Origin: Tanypteryx hageni | Taxonomy: Eukaryota; Arthropoda; Insecta; Odonata; Petaluridae | Direction of reading: 5' to 3' | DNA: 64,000 bases | NCBI GenBank assembly: GCA_028673005.1 | Contig: CM054117.1 | Span: forward strand, 32,212,561 to 32,276,560 | In this document: in pieces, positions 1 through 9,720 of the stretch | How positions within the stretch are numbered: position 1 is the stretch's first letter | Layout: each line of letters begins with the position of its first letter | Notes under the pieces: model-generated | Seen by the model: the letters and a program-made list of their open reading frames with translations, nothing else | What the model was told of the DNA's origin: nothing | Databases searched by the model: none | Program-made: the position numbers and the translations under genes

Positions 1-636
1 ATGCTATGTACTTATGTGCGTTTGAAGGATAGCGACAGGAAAGCAGAGGAGATTGGAAGAAAGGAAGTAGAGCAGGAAGAGAAACCTAGTCGGAAGAAGA
101 TGGATAGAGAGGGATGAAGAAGGGAGTATGAAGCGTAGTGGAGGAGTGAGGTAGGGGGAGAGGAGGGTAGACTGCACCTCCCACGCGCTCGATTACCATT
201 TGCCTATCCCTCTCAGTACATTGTTACCGCCCCCACTTCCACCCTCTCCGCCCCCTCCTCCTTCTCCCGATCCCCCATCCTCCTCTCGCCCCATCCACCC
301 CAGGTGGTGCAACCCTGTCGGACCCAACCCACGTGGCTCTCCCGCCTCATTCGAAACCTCACCTCCACCCCCGTCTTTTCTTATTCACTTCGCGAGATTG
401 TCGCCTCCTATATCTCACTTAATCCTTGAAAAACTCTCCATCGTCGTCTCCTCCGAGCCATCCTCTCCACCCCTCCTCCTCGCCTCTCTCCCGCGCGCCC
501 CACTCCCTCTTCCTCCACGCACCCTCTTCCCATTGGTCAGAAAATCGAAAGCCGTGAAAAACGCATCTTATTCAGCCACCCTATCGAAAAGACACCCACC
601 CGTCCGCACTAGCACCCCTTATCCGTCTTCGTACTT
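1..636. repeat. Low-complexity purine block followed by pyrimidine block
   Basis: Positions 1-175 are A/G-rich on the + strand. Positions about 190-535 switch to C/T-rich sequence with many CCCTCC and CTCC words. Open frames here, including one of 163 codons, give proline/serine-rich low-complexity peptides and are treated as compositional. No gene or RNA signal is seen. Confidence 0.7.
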
Positions 637-1065
637 CACGGTTCGAGACCGTCGCGAACTCCGTCTATCCGCGGTTCCTTTTTTTTCATAACTCGTCGCC
701 CGTTCTCCCCAACCTCATATTGTTCCCTTTCGTTACACGCGGGCGGGAATATTTTTTGATCGTCTCCCGCGCGCGTAATGCGACGCGTGACTACGCAGGA
801 GAAAATGACTCCCACTCTTGCCATACACAGCCTGCAGCTTTTGCGCGCCGCGCTCGAAAACGCCCACCCGTTTTGTCCAATTCTAGTAATAGGCAAGCGA
901 GCACCTGGTCCGGAGATTGAACGGGGGCAGGTCGAAGCGATGCAACAATAGTATCGCGCGATCTATCAATTAATCGGCGAATAAATCACAGAGGAGTCGA
1001 GTTTCAAGTCTCTTTCCGGTCATAGATCTTTTTCAGGCGGGTGCTTGAGTTTCGAGAGAACGTCG
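637..1065. other. CpG-rich complex-sequence island
   Basis: Unlike its flanks this stretch is neither AT-rich nor low-complexity, and it contains many CpG dinucleotides (for example CGCGCG and GCGACGCG around 770-785). It begins with a perfect hairpin, ACGGT TCGAG ACCGT at 638-652. No splice-bounded exon or RNA gene is recognisable. It could be a regulatory or promoter-proximal island; that is inference from composition only. Confidence 0.35.
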
Positions 1066-1069
1066 AGAT

Positions 1070-1084
1070 AGAGAGAGAGAGAGA
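1070..1084. repeat. (GA)n microsatellite
   Basis: A short run of alternating G and A closing the CpG-rich island. It is one of many GA/CT runs in the window. Confidence 0.85.
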
Positions 1085-1089
1085 AGCGT

Positions 1090-2385
1090 TGGTTGATTCG
1101 TGTTGTTAGAGGGCATTGTCTTTTTTCTGCTAGTCTTAACCGTTCTCGTGATGTTTCATATCCGTTGTACTAGTAATTTTTACTTAAAAGTTCCTTGTCT
1201 GGCCTTTTTATCTCGCTTCCTCCCTCCATCTCACCCCATCTTTAATGATCAATACCATATTCGAGTAGTGTGGGAGTTTACGATTTTTCCCTATTACGAT
1301 TTCAGCAAGTTCAACCGAAATTAACTTTTTAAAAGAAAGTAAGCGTATACTTCACCTATGAGTCATGGATATTCTTGGATAAGATGAACTCATTTGCAAT
1401 GATTTCTTTGTCGATTCCTCAGGAAAAAACGGAAACTATAAGCTTCAAGAGATTTACCAGTTGATAGCAATTTATATTGCTATTGCTACGCGAAATTATT
1501 TCCTAAGATATCCTTATAAAATTTTATGTACACTACAGACATCTGGCCTAAAAACTAAATATTGTATCAATAAAATATTTCGTCTTTTGATACGGTATTG
1601 AATAGTTAAGGCTACCACGAGTAAGATAATTTAAATATGAATATTCTCCTTAATTAGATGACTTGTTCGAATGTTTTAAAATTACCATTTTAACCAAAAT
1701 CTACTACTTTTACCTATGTTATTTTTAAAAAGGTAATGATTGTAAATAAGCTTATGTTTTGTTCAAAAGAATTCGGTAAAGAACATGATTTTACGATTAA
1801 TGCACCTTTGGATAATACCACATGCTGAAACAATACTTATTTAACTATTTTATATTTATTTTTAGACCATAAAAAGTTATCTTAATGCCAAAAATCTCTG
1901 ATTTGCTCATTGCACTCTACGGTTTTCGCGAGTTTCGCAATGAAATTTTGTCAGAAACATCTCGAAAGGTACGGTTTTCGATGTTATAAATTACTCGGAT
2001 TCCCAAAAATGTATAAAATGGGTTTTCCTAAGCTCTTCACCAAATTGAACTCACCTGGAATTATTTCCACGAAAACAGGGGAATAGAGTAAATAAATACT
2101 CGCTCTCATTTAGTGCCAATGAGTTATCAGGTCGTTCTAATAATGGAAAGAGAATTCTGCTTATAGCACATACAATACAGACATTCTGACGGAGTTATCA
2201 CACCATCTCTTTTCCATTAAAATAAATCCTGCGCGAATATTTTCTTACTAGGGGCTCCGCCCCTACGCGCGTCAACCCCATGCCTCGCTGCCTGCTACCC
2301 GTGTGCAACCCTGAATCTCCTCCTTTCGGCATAAATTAAAGATAGGAAATTATATTTAGTCCTATTTTCGGGCTTCTCTCTCCCT
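1090..2385. other. AT-rich unique DNA, no gene seen
   Basis: AT-rich sequence with frequent stops in all frames. The only structure noted is a short perfect hairpin at 2250-2264 (AGGGGC, loop TCC, GCCCCT) followed by a CpG-rich patch to about 2330. Nothing else is supported. Confidence 0.6.
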
Positions 2386-2387
2386 GT

Positions 2388-2580
2388 CTCCCTCTCTCTC
2401 CCTATTTCTCCATCTCTCTCCCTCTTACTACCTCACTATATCCCACCCTCCCTCCCACTAAACCTCCCGCTTTCCCCAACTTCCGCTTTCCCTCAATCTC
2501 TCCCTCCCCCTTTCCCTCTCTCTCCTTCCTTTCTCTTTCACTTTTTTCCTCGTACTCCTGTCTTCTTCCTTTTCCCCAAC
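2388..2580. repeat. Polypyrimidine low-complexity tract
   Basis: Almost uninterrupted C/T on the + strand with CTCTCTCC and CCCTCC words. No coding signal. Confidence 0.8.
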
Positions 2581-2735
2581 ATGCTCCAATATAATTTTAT
2601 AAATACGGCAACAATGCTTGCTGTTCTTGGCAACGAAATGTTTTATTCACAAAATACTTAAATTTTCGTCTTTTAATTTTAAAAAGCTAACGAATGATGT
2701 ATTACACTCTTTTACGTGTTAATTAAATGGAGAAC

Positions 2736-2810
2736 AGAAACTATCCTGGAATCGAACCCACCCCCCTTATGCTAGATAACTGCACGTTTGTCACATGCAG
2801 AGACTCACGC
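2736..2810 (-). other. Possible tRNA-derived B-box remnant (SINE-like)
   Basis: On the minus strand the sequence GGGTTCGATTCCA, at about 2749-2761, matches the Pol III B-box consensus GGTTCGANTCC. Upstream on that strand are a CTGCA/TGCAG stem and a TTAT/ATAA hairpin that could be remnants of anticodon and variable arms. The T-stem pairs poorly and no acceptor stem closes, so this is not a functional tRNA. A decayed SINE head or a chance B-box are both possible. Confidence 0.25.
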
Positions 2811-2819
2811 CGAGTTATA

Positions 2820-3410
2820 TAATTAAGGTTTCGTCGAAACAGGACAGATCTATCGCGCTTTATTTACCCCGCGCTCTACTGCGTACATGCCGAGTTTGAA
2901 CGCCTAATTCCATCTGAAAGTCCTCTTTAGAAGCGTTCCCGAGAGCAACAATGTTCCAATGTTAATCTTATGGGAATTTTTCGAATTTTCAAAATTTTTC
3001 TTGGGGCACTTAAACTTAAAAACTTCCCGTTTCCGCAATTTTCCATTGCTTATAAGTCATGAACAATCAGTCTGCAAAATTTCAGGTTTTTAGCTCATCC
3101 GGAAGTAAGAAATAATTTTGACATAATTTGCGCTAGGCAGGATAGTGCGGTTATAATATAGATAGATAAAAATGCATGATCGAGTTTAAAAAAAATATTG
3201 TGTCCCCTTAATCGTATGCAGCTCCCACAGCACTCATTTAGATCGGAATACAAACGTGCACAAAACATACGGAAACTGCGCCATAGATTGACAGGAAAGT
3301 CCTTGCGTAAATGGGCTCTGAAACTAAAACAATAAATAGGCACAGGGATAATCTCCCTCAGTAATCTCTTCATAACGCGGCCGGTTAACCTTAATCTTCC
3401 AATCTTAAGT
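2820..3410. other. AT-rich DNA containing a dispersed-repeat fragment
   Basis: Mostly AT-rich with no gene. At 3073-3110 the phrase around CAAAATTTCAGG and AGCTCATCCGGAAG resembles sequence at about 28149-28180. This suggests a shared dispersed repeat family, which is inference from eye-matching. Confidence 0.35.
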
Positions 3411-3424
3411 TCTCTCTACTCCAT

Positions 3425-3590
3425 ATCGTTTTCTCTCTCCTTCGTTTATTCCCTTTTCCCCCTTCTCTCTCTCTCTCTCTCTATCCCCTCTTTTCCTCCT
3501 CCCCTCTCACCCCTCCCTTCTTCCTCCCATTCCCCCTTCCTCTTACCCTCCCCCTTCCCCCTCCCTCTTCCTTTCCATCCCCACCTCCGC
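3425..3590. repeat. Polypyrimidine tract with (TC)n
   Basis: C/T-rich tract containing a TC run at about 3464-3482, then CCCCTCCC-type sequence. Open frames on the minus strand encode only Gly/Arg/Glu low-complexity and are compositional. Confidence 0.8.
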
Positions 3591-3985
3591 GAAAGAGATT
3601 CTTCTCCGCATGCCCTAAAAAGGGACTGGCCCGAGTGAGATGGCGTGAACGAATGGCCAGATGCAAAGACACTGCCGCTGCCGTGATTGGTTGGCAAGAA
3701 AACGCCCCTGTGACGTAGCCATCCTCACTTCACAATTTCATTGTGCACGTTTTATTTTTGAACTCTTGTTGCGAAGCGACATCGGCTTTAAAACGCGAGA
3801 GAGAGAGAGGGAATTTTTTCAGGTCGGATCTCGGAGCGAGAAAATCGTAAAAGAGAGAGAGAACGATCGCCAAATCGGGTTAGTTCTTCTCTACCATCCG
3901 TCCAAAGTTTAAGCGAATTTCATTTAACTATTATACTCGATTTTTTAAAAAGAAAATTCTGTCGTTTTTCTATTTTAGATTAATT
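3591..3985. other. Complex sequence without recognised gene
   Basis: Mixed-composition stretch with CpGs and a short GA run near 3798-3810. An 83-codon + strand frame exists but shows no recognisable domain and runs into the GA run. Nothing further is supported. Confidence 0.4.
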
Positions 3986-4083
3986 ATAACATACTATTAC
4001 ACGAAATTGATGGAATGATATGATCCGAAGATCCTATGCAGACAGGCATAAGCTGTGAAAGTTGGAACAATTTTTGAAACGAG

Positions 4084-4093
4084 AAAAAAAAAA
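4084..4093 (-). terminator. Pol III T10 terminator
   Basis: Ten consecutive A on the + strand give T10 on the tRNA strand, just downstream of the tRNA 3' end. Half of the run lies inside the 26-bp inverted repeat. Confidence 0.6.
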
Positions 4094-4096
4094 GTC

Positions 4097-4167
4097 TGCT
4101 ATGACCGGGAATTGAACCCGGGTCTTCCACTTGCCGGGCGGATATTCTACCCCTGAACTATCGTAGC
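4097..4167 (-). tRNA. tRNA-Gly-like gene, apparent anticodon GGC (possible pseudogene)
   Basis: Read on the minus strand this 71-nt sequence folds as a cloverleaf. The acceptor GCTACGA pairs with TCATAGC (one C-A mismatch), discriminator A. The D-arm is GTTC/GAAT with loop AGGGGTA, the anticodon stem TCCGC/GTGGA, and the T-arm CCGGG TTCAATT CCCGG. Length and D-arm match eukaryotic tRNA-Gly(GCC). The A box (TAGTTCAGGGG) and B box (GGTTCAATTCC) fit Pol III consensus, and ten Ts follow three nucleotides after the discriminator. The 7-nt anticodon loop is CCGGCAA, so positions 34-36 read GGC and position 33 is C instead of the near-universal U. GGC would be an alanine anticodon not normally used in eukaryotes. 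Transcription looks possible; a decoding role is doubtful, and a tRNA-Gly-derived pseudogene is the simplest reading. Confidence 0.6.
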
Positions 4168-4308
4168 AGAACATTTTCTCTCGTTTCTGAACACGGATGT
4201 TTTTCTCGTTTCAAAAATTGTTCCATACTATTACACGTTATTTTTTTAAATGTCGAAAATCGCTCAACAGAGAATTGTCGTGCTCGTCTTTTGGCTGAAC
4301 GAATTCAA

Positions 4309-4495
4309 GAACAAGCTCTTAAAAAAGTACTTATCTCATTATCGCCAATAGCCACGACGAGGTTCTTTTAGAAACAATTTTCGGTGAATTACCGCTGAAG
4401 ACGGCTGCTTTGTAGTCGGAATGCGCATCTGGTTTTTCAACCTTGTTGTGGATATTGGAGATACCCGAGATAAGTACTTTTCTAAGCGCTTGTTC
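4309..4495. mobile_element. MITE-like inverted-repeat element
   Basis: The left arm at 4309-4350 (GAACAAGCTCTTAAAAAAGT, then ACTTATCTC) is matched in inverted orientation by 4453-4495 (GAGATAAGTACTTTTCTAAG, then CGCTTGTTC). The core ACTTATCTC/GAGATAAGT is exact and the outer parts carry a few mismatches. The centre has no open frame. Target-site duplication was not resolved, so superfamily is unknown. Confidence 0.6.
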
Positions 4496-4598
4496 GAAAG
4501 TTGTAGGAGGAAATCATTTGAAAATTATATCACAGGCCGGAAAATTTTTCTCATTGTTATTGTATGAGCCTATGAGCCAGATTTTCAATTTATAAGGC

Positions 4599-4771
4599 TA
4601 TGAGATGTAATGAAACAACTTAGTTATTTCCACACAATTTATTAAAACGACAGATTTCGCTACGATTGTACGTAGCATCTTCAGGTCGCCTGCAGATGCT
4701 ACGACCGTAGCGAAACCTGTCGTTTTAAAAAATTGTGTGGAAGTGACTAAGTTGTTTCATTGCATCTCATA
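4599..4771. mobile_element. Near-palindromic foldback element with hammerhead-like core
   Basis: Two arms of about 85 bp, running from TATGAGATG at 4599 to CATCTCATA at 4771, form an almost full palindrome centred near 4685. Each arm holds a nested hairpin (GCTACG/CGTAGC type) next to GAAA. The left arm, read on the minus strand, has CTGAAGA at 4678-4684, a GCTACG...CGTAGC stem, then GAAA at 4655-4658. This resembles the hammerhead core order CUGANGA-stem II-GAAA, but one extra base precedes stem II and no convincing stem III or cleavage site is seen. The right arm has CTGCAGA, breaking the core. The foldback call is firm; the ribozyme idea is speculative. Confidence 0.7.
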
Positions 4772-4816
4772 ATGAGCAAATTTCACAAAGGTTGAGATTA
4801 ACTTTAATGATATAAG

Positions 4817-5276
4817 CAGTGCTGTAGAAGAGGGTATTACGGTGGTATACGCCGTATACCATCTGCGTTTTTCGAACGAATAAGGTATATCCTCTCCTTT
4901 TTCGAACAAATGGCGTACACCCTCGCCTTATTAGAAATTATACAGGTTGATAAAAAACAGCTAGTTACTCCTTTTTCCTGGCCCCAAATACTGAAGCGCA
5001 ATTATTGAAAATCTGCGGCCCACGAAGAGATTTTATACCAATATTCTAATGTTACTTTTGTTTCGATCAGATTTAAAATAAATATTATGCTTATTATTTT
5101 TTTATTGTTTATATACCTACATCATTCAATTAAAATAAAATTTTCAAATAAATTCAAAGTAAGCCCATACGTTTTCTTCTGCCATTGTAATATTATAGTC
5201 ATGTACTTTGCTCTTACAAAAAATTGTGTAAGTTTTACTTCCGTATACCCTCTGCTTTTTTACGACTACAGCACTG
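4817..5276. mobile_element. Non-autonomous hAT element (460 bp) with perfect TSD
   Basis: The ends are CAGTGCTGTAG and CTACAGCACTG, a perfect 11-bp terminal inverted repeat. A similar GAGGGTAT-like subterminal motif lies just inside each end. The element is flanked by perfect 8-bp target-site duplications GATATAAG at 4809-4816 and 5277-5284. An 8-bp TSD and CAG-type ends are typical of hAT transposons. The interior is AT-rich with no transposase; it also holds a GGTATAC-GCC-GTATACC hairpin at 4844-4860. Mobilisation would need a hAT transposase supplied in trans. Confidence 0.85.
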
Positions 5277-5284
5277 GATATAAG

Positions 5285-7076
5285 GCTATGCTTAGCTCAA
5301 AATCGTAATGCTCCACGGTGGCACCTAAATGATGCACCTAATGCCAAAATACAAACCGAAGATTGTTGGTTTGATTCATTCTTGCTGTGAATAAATGTTT
5401 GTAAACATTTTCGATCATTACGTCTCAAATGATGGTTTTGAATGGAGAATCAAAGTTGATGACTAAAATTTTCCAGTTTCTGTGTTAAGTATTTAATTTC
5501 ACGCCGCACGAAATCTGAGGAAGATATTAATTCTATTGTCATTAACTTCCTCCTTAAATCGAATGGAAAATGCGTTAATTTTTTGCATACAAATATTCCG
5601 CGGTCCTTAATTTGGCTGCAGAGAAGTTGATTATTAAAATGAGAAGAGAAAGAGGACTAGATTATGTAGAATGATTGGAAGCTGTTCAATGGTCAATTTC
5701 GAAGTTGCTCTTCTTTAGACGTCTAGAAATACAATTGTGTATAAAACTTTTGCATGAGTAAGTAAATAAATGAATAATTATGAGAATCTCAGAATCACGT
5801 AATTAAGAAAATCTTTCCATCCGTATGCAAGATTAAAAAGTAAGTTTTCTAGTAGACACCAAAATGAGTTTTGCGAAATTTCAATTCAAATCAGCCGTTA
5901 AAAATTAGGTTTCCTTCCAGCATTGCGGTCGATATTTTATTATACACCGAGGTCATCACTGAAAATGAATCACTAAATTAAGTCAATTGGGCGGATCGAA
6001 GCAGAAACGTATGGCAGAGGGCGTTAAACCCCACTTGGCGACGAAAAAAACATGATAATGAGAGATTGTTACAGTGGGCGGATCACTCTAGTTGGGAGCG
6101 TTGGCCGTCGGAGGCGCTGCGAACGCTATTTTAAGCCGAAGAGGGCGTCGCGTGACCGCTGTGTTACTGAGAGCATCTCCTCAGTGGCACCGCTGGACGC
6201 GGCGGTGAATATACGAGCTGGTTCTCACAGGATAGTCGCTGCCGTATTTTATCGGGATTATTTACGACGCGGGTTCTTTTATCCAATCGATAGGTTAGGT
6301 TTTTTAATATTATTTTGCATCCGACCCTTTTTTCTCTCTCTCTCTCTACAATGTTATGAGGGTACGCTATAAATTTCATTTCCTCGTCTTGACTCCTGAA
6401 ACCTATTCGGATATGACTTACTAGTTTCACTGACTCCCATTGATTGCTAAAAAGGACATAAATAAAGCTATTTTTTTTACAAACTGTGAGGGAATTGCTT
6501 TACAGCTGAAATGGATCCATGAACTTTACGACGCTCTTTTATTCCGTGGTTTAATTTAATATTTGTTTTATTTTTATATGGAAAATATTCGATGAAAAAT
6601 AAGTCGTTTCAACTACTTTATTGATCACGCCTTTGATTTGTGACATTTTAAACAGCCGTTGCTGTTCCATTAAACTTCACATTAAGAACAATAGCAATAA
6701 AACAAAAGAGCAATGTTGATTGAAAATGAATTTTTACATTTAAAATGGAAAAAATTGTCAGACGGTTATTGCATACCAAGTATACCAAATTGTATATAAT
6801 TTAAGTTTCTCTCTAATAGATTATCTTTTTCATTTCAAACAGACTAAACAATTTGACGCACGAACGTATGTGCCACTTTGTACGGATTCCAACCTAACGA
6901 TATTCAACTCACAACTACGGTTTTGATTTAATAAGTCATGATGACGAGTTATTTGATCAGTTTGTTTAAACGTGCAGTTCAAAAAATTACGGAACTCTTG
7001 GTAGATTTTATTTGCTTTACTTCGCTGAGATGCTATTCTCACAGAGACCCAGTTGTCTATCGATCGATAGTTCTGA
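5285..7076. other. Mostly AT-rich unique DNA with a CpG-rich patch
   Basis: AT-rich, stop-dense sequence. An island at about 5990-6300 has richer CpG content and a 106-codon + strand frame (6052-6372) ending in a CT run at about 6333-6349. No domain is recognisable and it is not called as a gene. Confidence 0.4.
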
Positions 7077-7084
7077 CTGGCTAC

Positions 7085-7332
7085 CAGGGGCGGAGGTAAT
7101 GAGGTAATGAGAAAACAAATATATTTACTGGCATCTATTTATGGAAAATAATACCGTCTCATTATAATAAATATACAGCGTATATTAATCACTGTTTAGA
7201 TATTTGCAAAATATTTCTAGAATGCCTATAATAAAAAATAAATTAATTGAGATAATATTTTAATGAAGATTGATCATCTCCCTTAGGGGGGAGGGGGTAA
7301 TTACCCAATAATCCTCCCACTGTGTCCGCCAT
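7085..7332. mobile_element. hAT-like MITE (248 bp)
   Basis: The ends CAGGGGCGGA and TCCGCCATTG (inverted, 8 of 10 matching) are flanked by the imperfect 8-bp direct repeats CTGGCTAC (7077-7084) and CTGGATAT (7333-7340). The interior is AT-rich and non-coding. TIR type and TSD length fit hAT; the mismatched TSD suggests an old insertion. Confidence 0.55.
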
Positions 7333-7340
7333 TGCTGGAT

Positions 7341-9305
7341 ATCAAAAGAAAGAAGGAATTTAAAATAAATTAAAATGATTTTCATTTTATCTCATTTTCT
7401 GAAAAAATAACATTTGAATTCATTTAAACGGATAAAATTATCTTAGAACTAATGTTAACAGAGAGTAGATTTGAATTTTTTCAGATCAAGTTTTTACTAT
7501 AATTTCGCTTTAGTTATTCGTATCACGATGTCCCGATGTTAGAGAGAAATGCGTGAAATATAGGGTAAATTATCTTCCCAAATAACTTTCCGCTTTCCCT
7601 TATATCTCTCTAAATGGGACCGAAACGGGTCGTTTTATCTCTAATTAGTTTTCATAAATATTCTCAACCTACGTCTTTATAGAACAAAAGGAAAAAAGGA
7701 AATAACCGTCTTTCGCCCTAATGAATTTCCACTAAACTTCTAATCACGCCTTTTTCTCCATGTTTAACAGATAGGGGTATTTTATATTTTTCGGCTGCTT
7801 TACATGTATAAGCGCGCGTCCGAAACGGAGGAGGGTGTGGATACCTGTTGGCAAAGCACAAAAAAGTCGGGTCTTCCCTTTCGGAACGGTAACCGGTATC
7901 ACGTGATTGCTATTTAGACGCCCAGGAAATTTTTTGATTACCTAGTTTTTTATAAGAGTCGTGGCAAGATTAGACTTAAGTGATGCCATTTTACGGAGTG
8001 AGACGTGTGGAATGCTAATTGCGCCTTATTAGAACCTGTTAGTGGAGAAGGAGCGGGGAGAATGGGAGAAAGGAGGGGCCTATTTAGAAGATGTAATCAG
8101 CGTTTGGTCTTTATTTTCATCCAGGATCCCCGAAAATATTTTGTTTTTATGAATTCACCGCTTATGTCTCTTTTATCCATCCCTTCATCAACGATCGTTG
8201 CATTTAACAAACGAATATGGTCACGCGTGCAAAGGTTTCAATTATTTTTATTACGACTCTTTCTCAGAATTTTGCGATTCGTAAAACATTTGTCAATCAC
8301 GGGCGAGTGAATTTTTTTATTCACCTTTATAATGCCGTTATAAAAGAAAGCAACCACTCCGTTTCAAAACGCTGCCTCAATATTTCACTAATTCAAAAAT
8401 TTCGCATGAAACGTTTTTGAAATAAAATACTAAATCGGTTTTTTTTATTGGCTTACATCGGAACTTATTTATTTTTTGGAACGATCTTATTTTTAGCGCT
8501 GCGTTTTAACGCTGTCGGCTGCATTTTTTCTCCTTCCATGGAAGTACTGAGCTATTGAGTGATTAAACCCGATTAAAATTAAATGCTTGCATAACATGCA
8601 TGCTGTTTGATATGTTAAATTTTAACTATAATAGAATGCCTAAATAATGATTAATCAACGAATGCTTTATCAATGTTTTGAATACGTGTCTTAGAAATTA
8701 ATTAATTGATGGCAAGGTTTCCACTTCGACACAATCGAGAAGCTATCACTACAAGTTACGATTAATATTAATCCTATTGTTAGCTAAGGGCTTTAATCTT
8801 CATTTTGGTGATATTAAAACCAACAATTTCTTAAAACCGCTCTTTCATTAACTTTTCTGTCCATTTCACTTTACATTTATTTTTTAGAGGCCACATAACG
8901 TCTGAAATCTTCAGTAGACGTGTGGCGGTGATACGGACGAAATTGAATTAAGCGCCTCCATCGAAAACTTACACATCATACCCCATTTGAACGCTTTACT
9001 CCAAAATATAGTAATAACCCTTCTTTTATCTCCTCCTTACTAAATAATTTTGGAAAATATCAAAACCCTAAACAGTATATAACTCAATCATTATTATTGA
9101 TAAACCTCCAAAAACACTATTTTTACCCTAAACGTCTTATATCTTGCCTTTCTTTGATCATCTGTTTGTGAAATCATCAAAACGAAGAAAAAAAGTGACG
9201 AAATAAAAATTTTCTCCCGCCAACAACTTTCTACAACGCTCAAAGCAGTCAAACCATTGTAAGGGAAGAAAAATCCCCTCCACCCATTTTCTATTCTCCA
9301 TCTTA
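7341..9305. other. AT-rich unique DNA, no gene seen
   Basis: About 2 kb of AT-rich sequence with short frames only. A 101-codon frame (8005-8310) shows no recognisable domain. A slightly GC-richer patch lies around 7810-7910. No RNA gene or TE ends were identified. Confidence 0.5.
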
Positions 9306-9720
9306 AACACTCCACCCTTTTTACCTCTCCCCCACTCTTTTTATCCCTCCCTCCGTTTCCTCCTTCCCTACCTCCTTCCCATCATGCCCTTATCTCCCAT
9401 CTGACTCCGCTCCTCCCTCGCCGCGGGCACAGATAAGCATGCTGTGAGAAAGAAGAGATGGCGGAGGAGGGAGGGGATGCGCTGTTAGAAAATGGACGAG
9501 AGGAAGGAGTGAGATGATTCGAAGGAGGAGGGAGATAAATAGATAGCCATAGGACGAGGAAAAAGGATTCACAGAAGGTAAGAGGCGGAGGCAGTACTTA
9601 AAGAGGACGACTGGAGAAGATCATACAGTGTAAACTGGGATGCGGGATAAGAAGTCCAACGAGAGGAGAATAATCTTAAGAGTGGGGATTATAGGGAATA
9701 ATGCTAATAGATACGTATAG
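9306..9720. repeat. Pyrimidine block switching to purine block
   Basis: Positions 9306-9425 are C/T-rich, then 9430-9700 become A/G-rich on the same strand. The switch is at about 9425. No coding evidence. Confidence 0.6.

Larger units (their letters stand above)
4063..4225. mobile_element. Inverted-repeat element enclosing a tRNA-like gene
   Basis: A perfect 26-bp inverted repeat occupies 4063-4088 and 4200-4225, beginning TGGAACAATTTTTGAAACGA. Between the arms lies a tRNA-Gly-like sequence on the minus strand, plus an imperfect extra copy of the arm sequence at 4174-4190. A direct repeat CATACTATTACACG flanks the locus at 3990-4003 and 4224-4237; the right copy overlaps the arm by two bases. 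The architecture resembles a MITE or foldback that has incorporated a Pol III gene. Which transposase family could have moved it is unknown. A palindromic duplication around a resident tRNA is an alternative. Confidence 0.6.

Noticed and set aside
638..652. ACGGTTCGAGACCGT as a tRNA T-arm/B box
   Set aside because: It forms a hairpin, but there is no A box, acceptor stem or terminator at suitable distance.
200..691. 163-codon proline-rich frame
   Set aside because: Encoded by C/T-rich low-complexity DNA; no domain and no conserved motif.
2250..2264. AGGGGC-TCC-GCCCCT hairpin as a Helitron 3' end
   Set aside because: No CTRR terminus follows at the expected distance and no 5' TC end could be paired with it.
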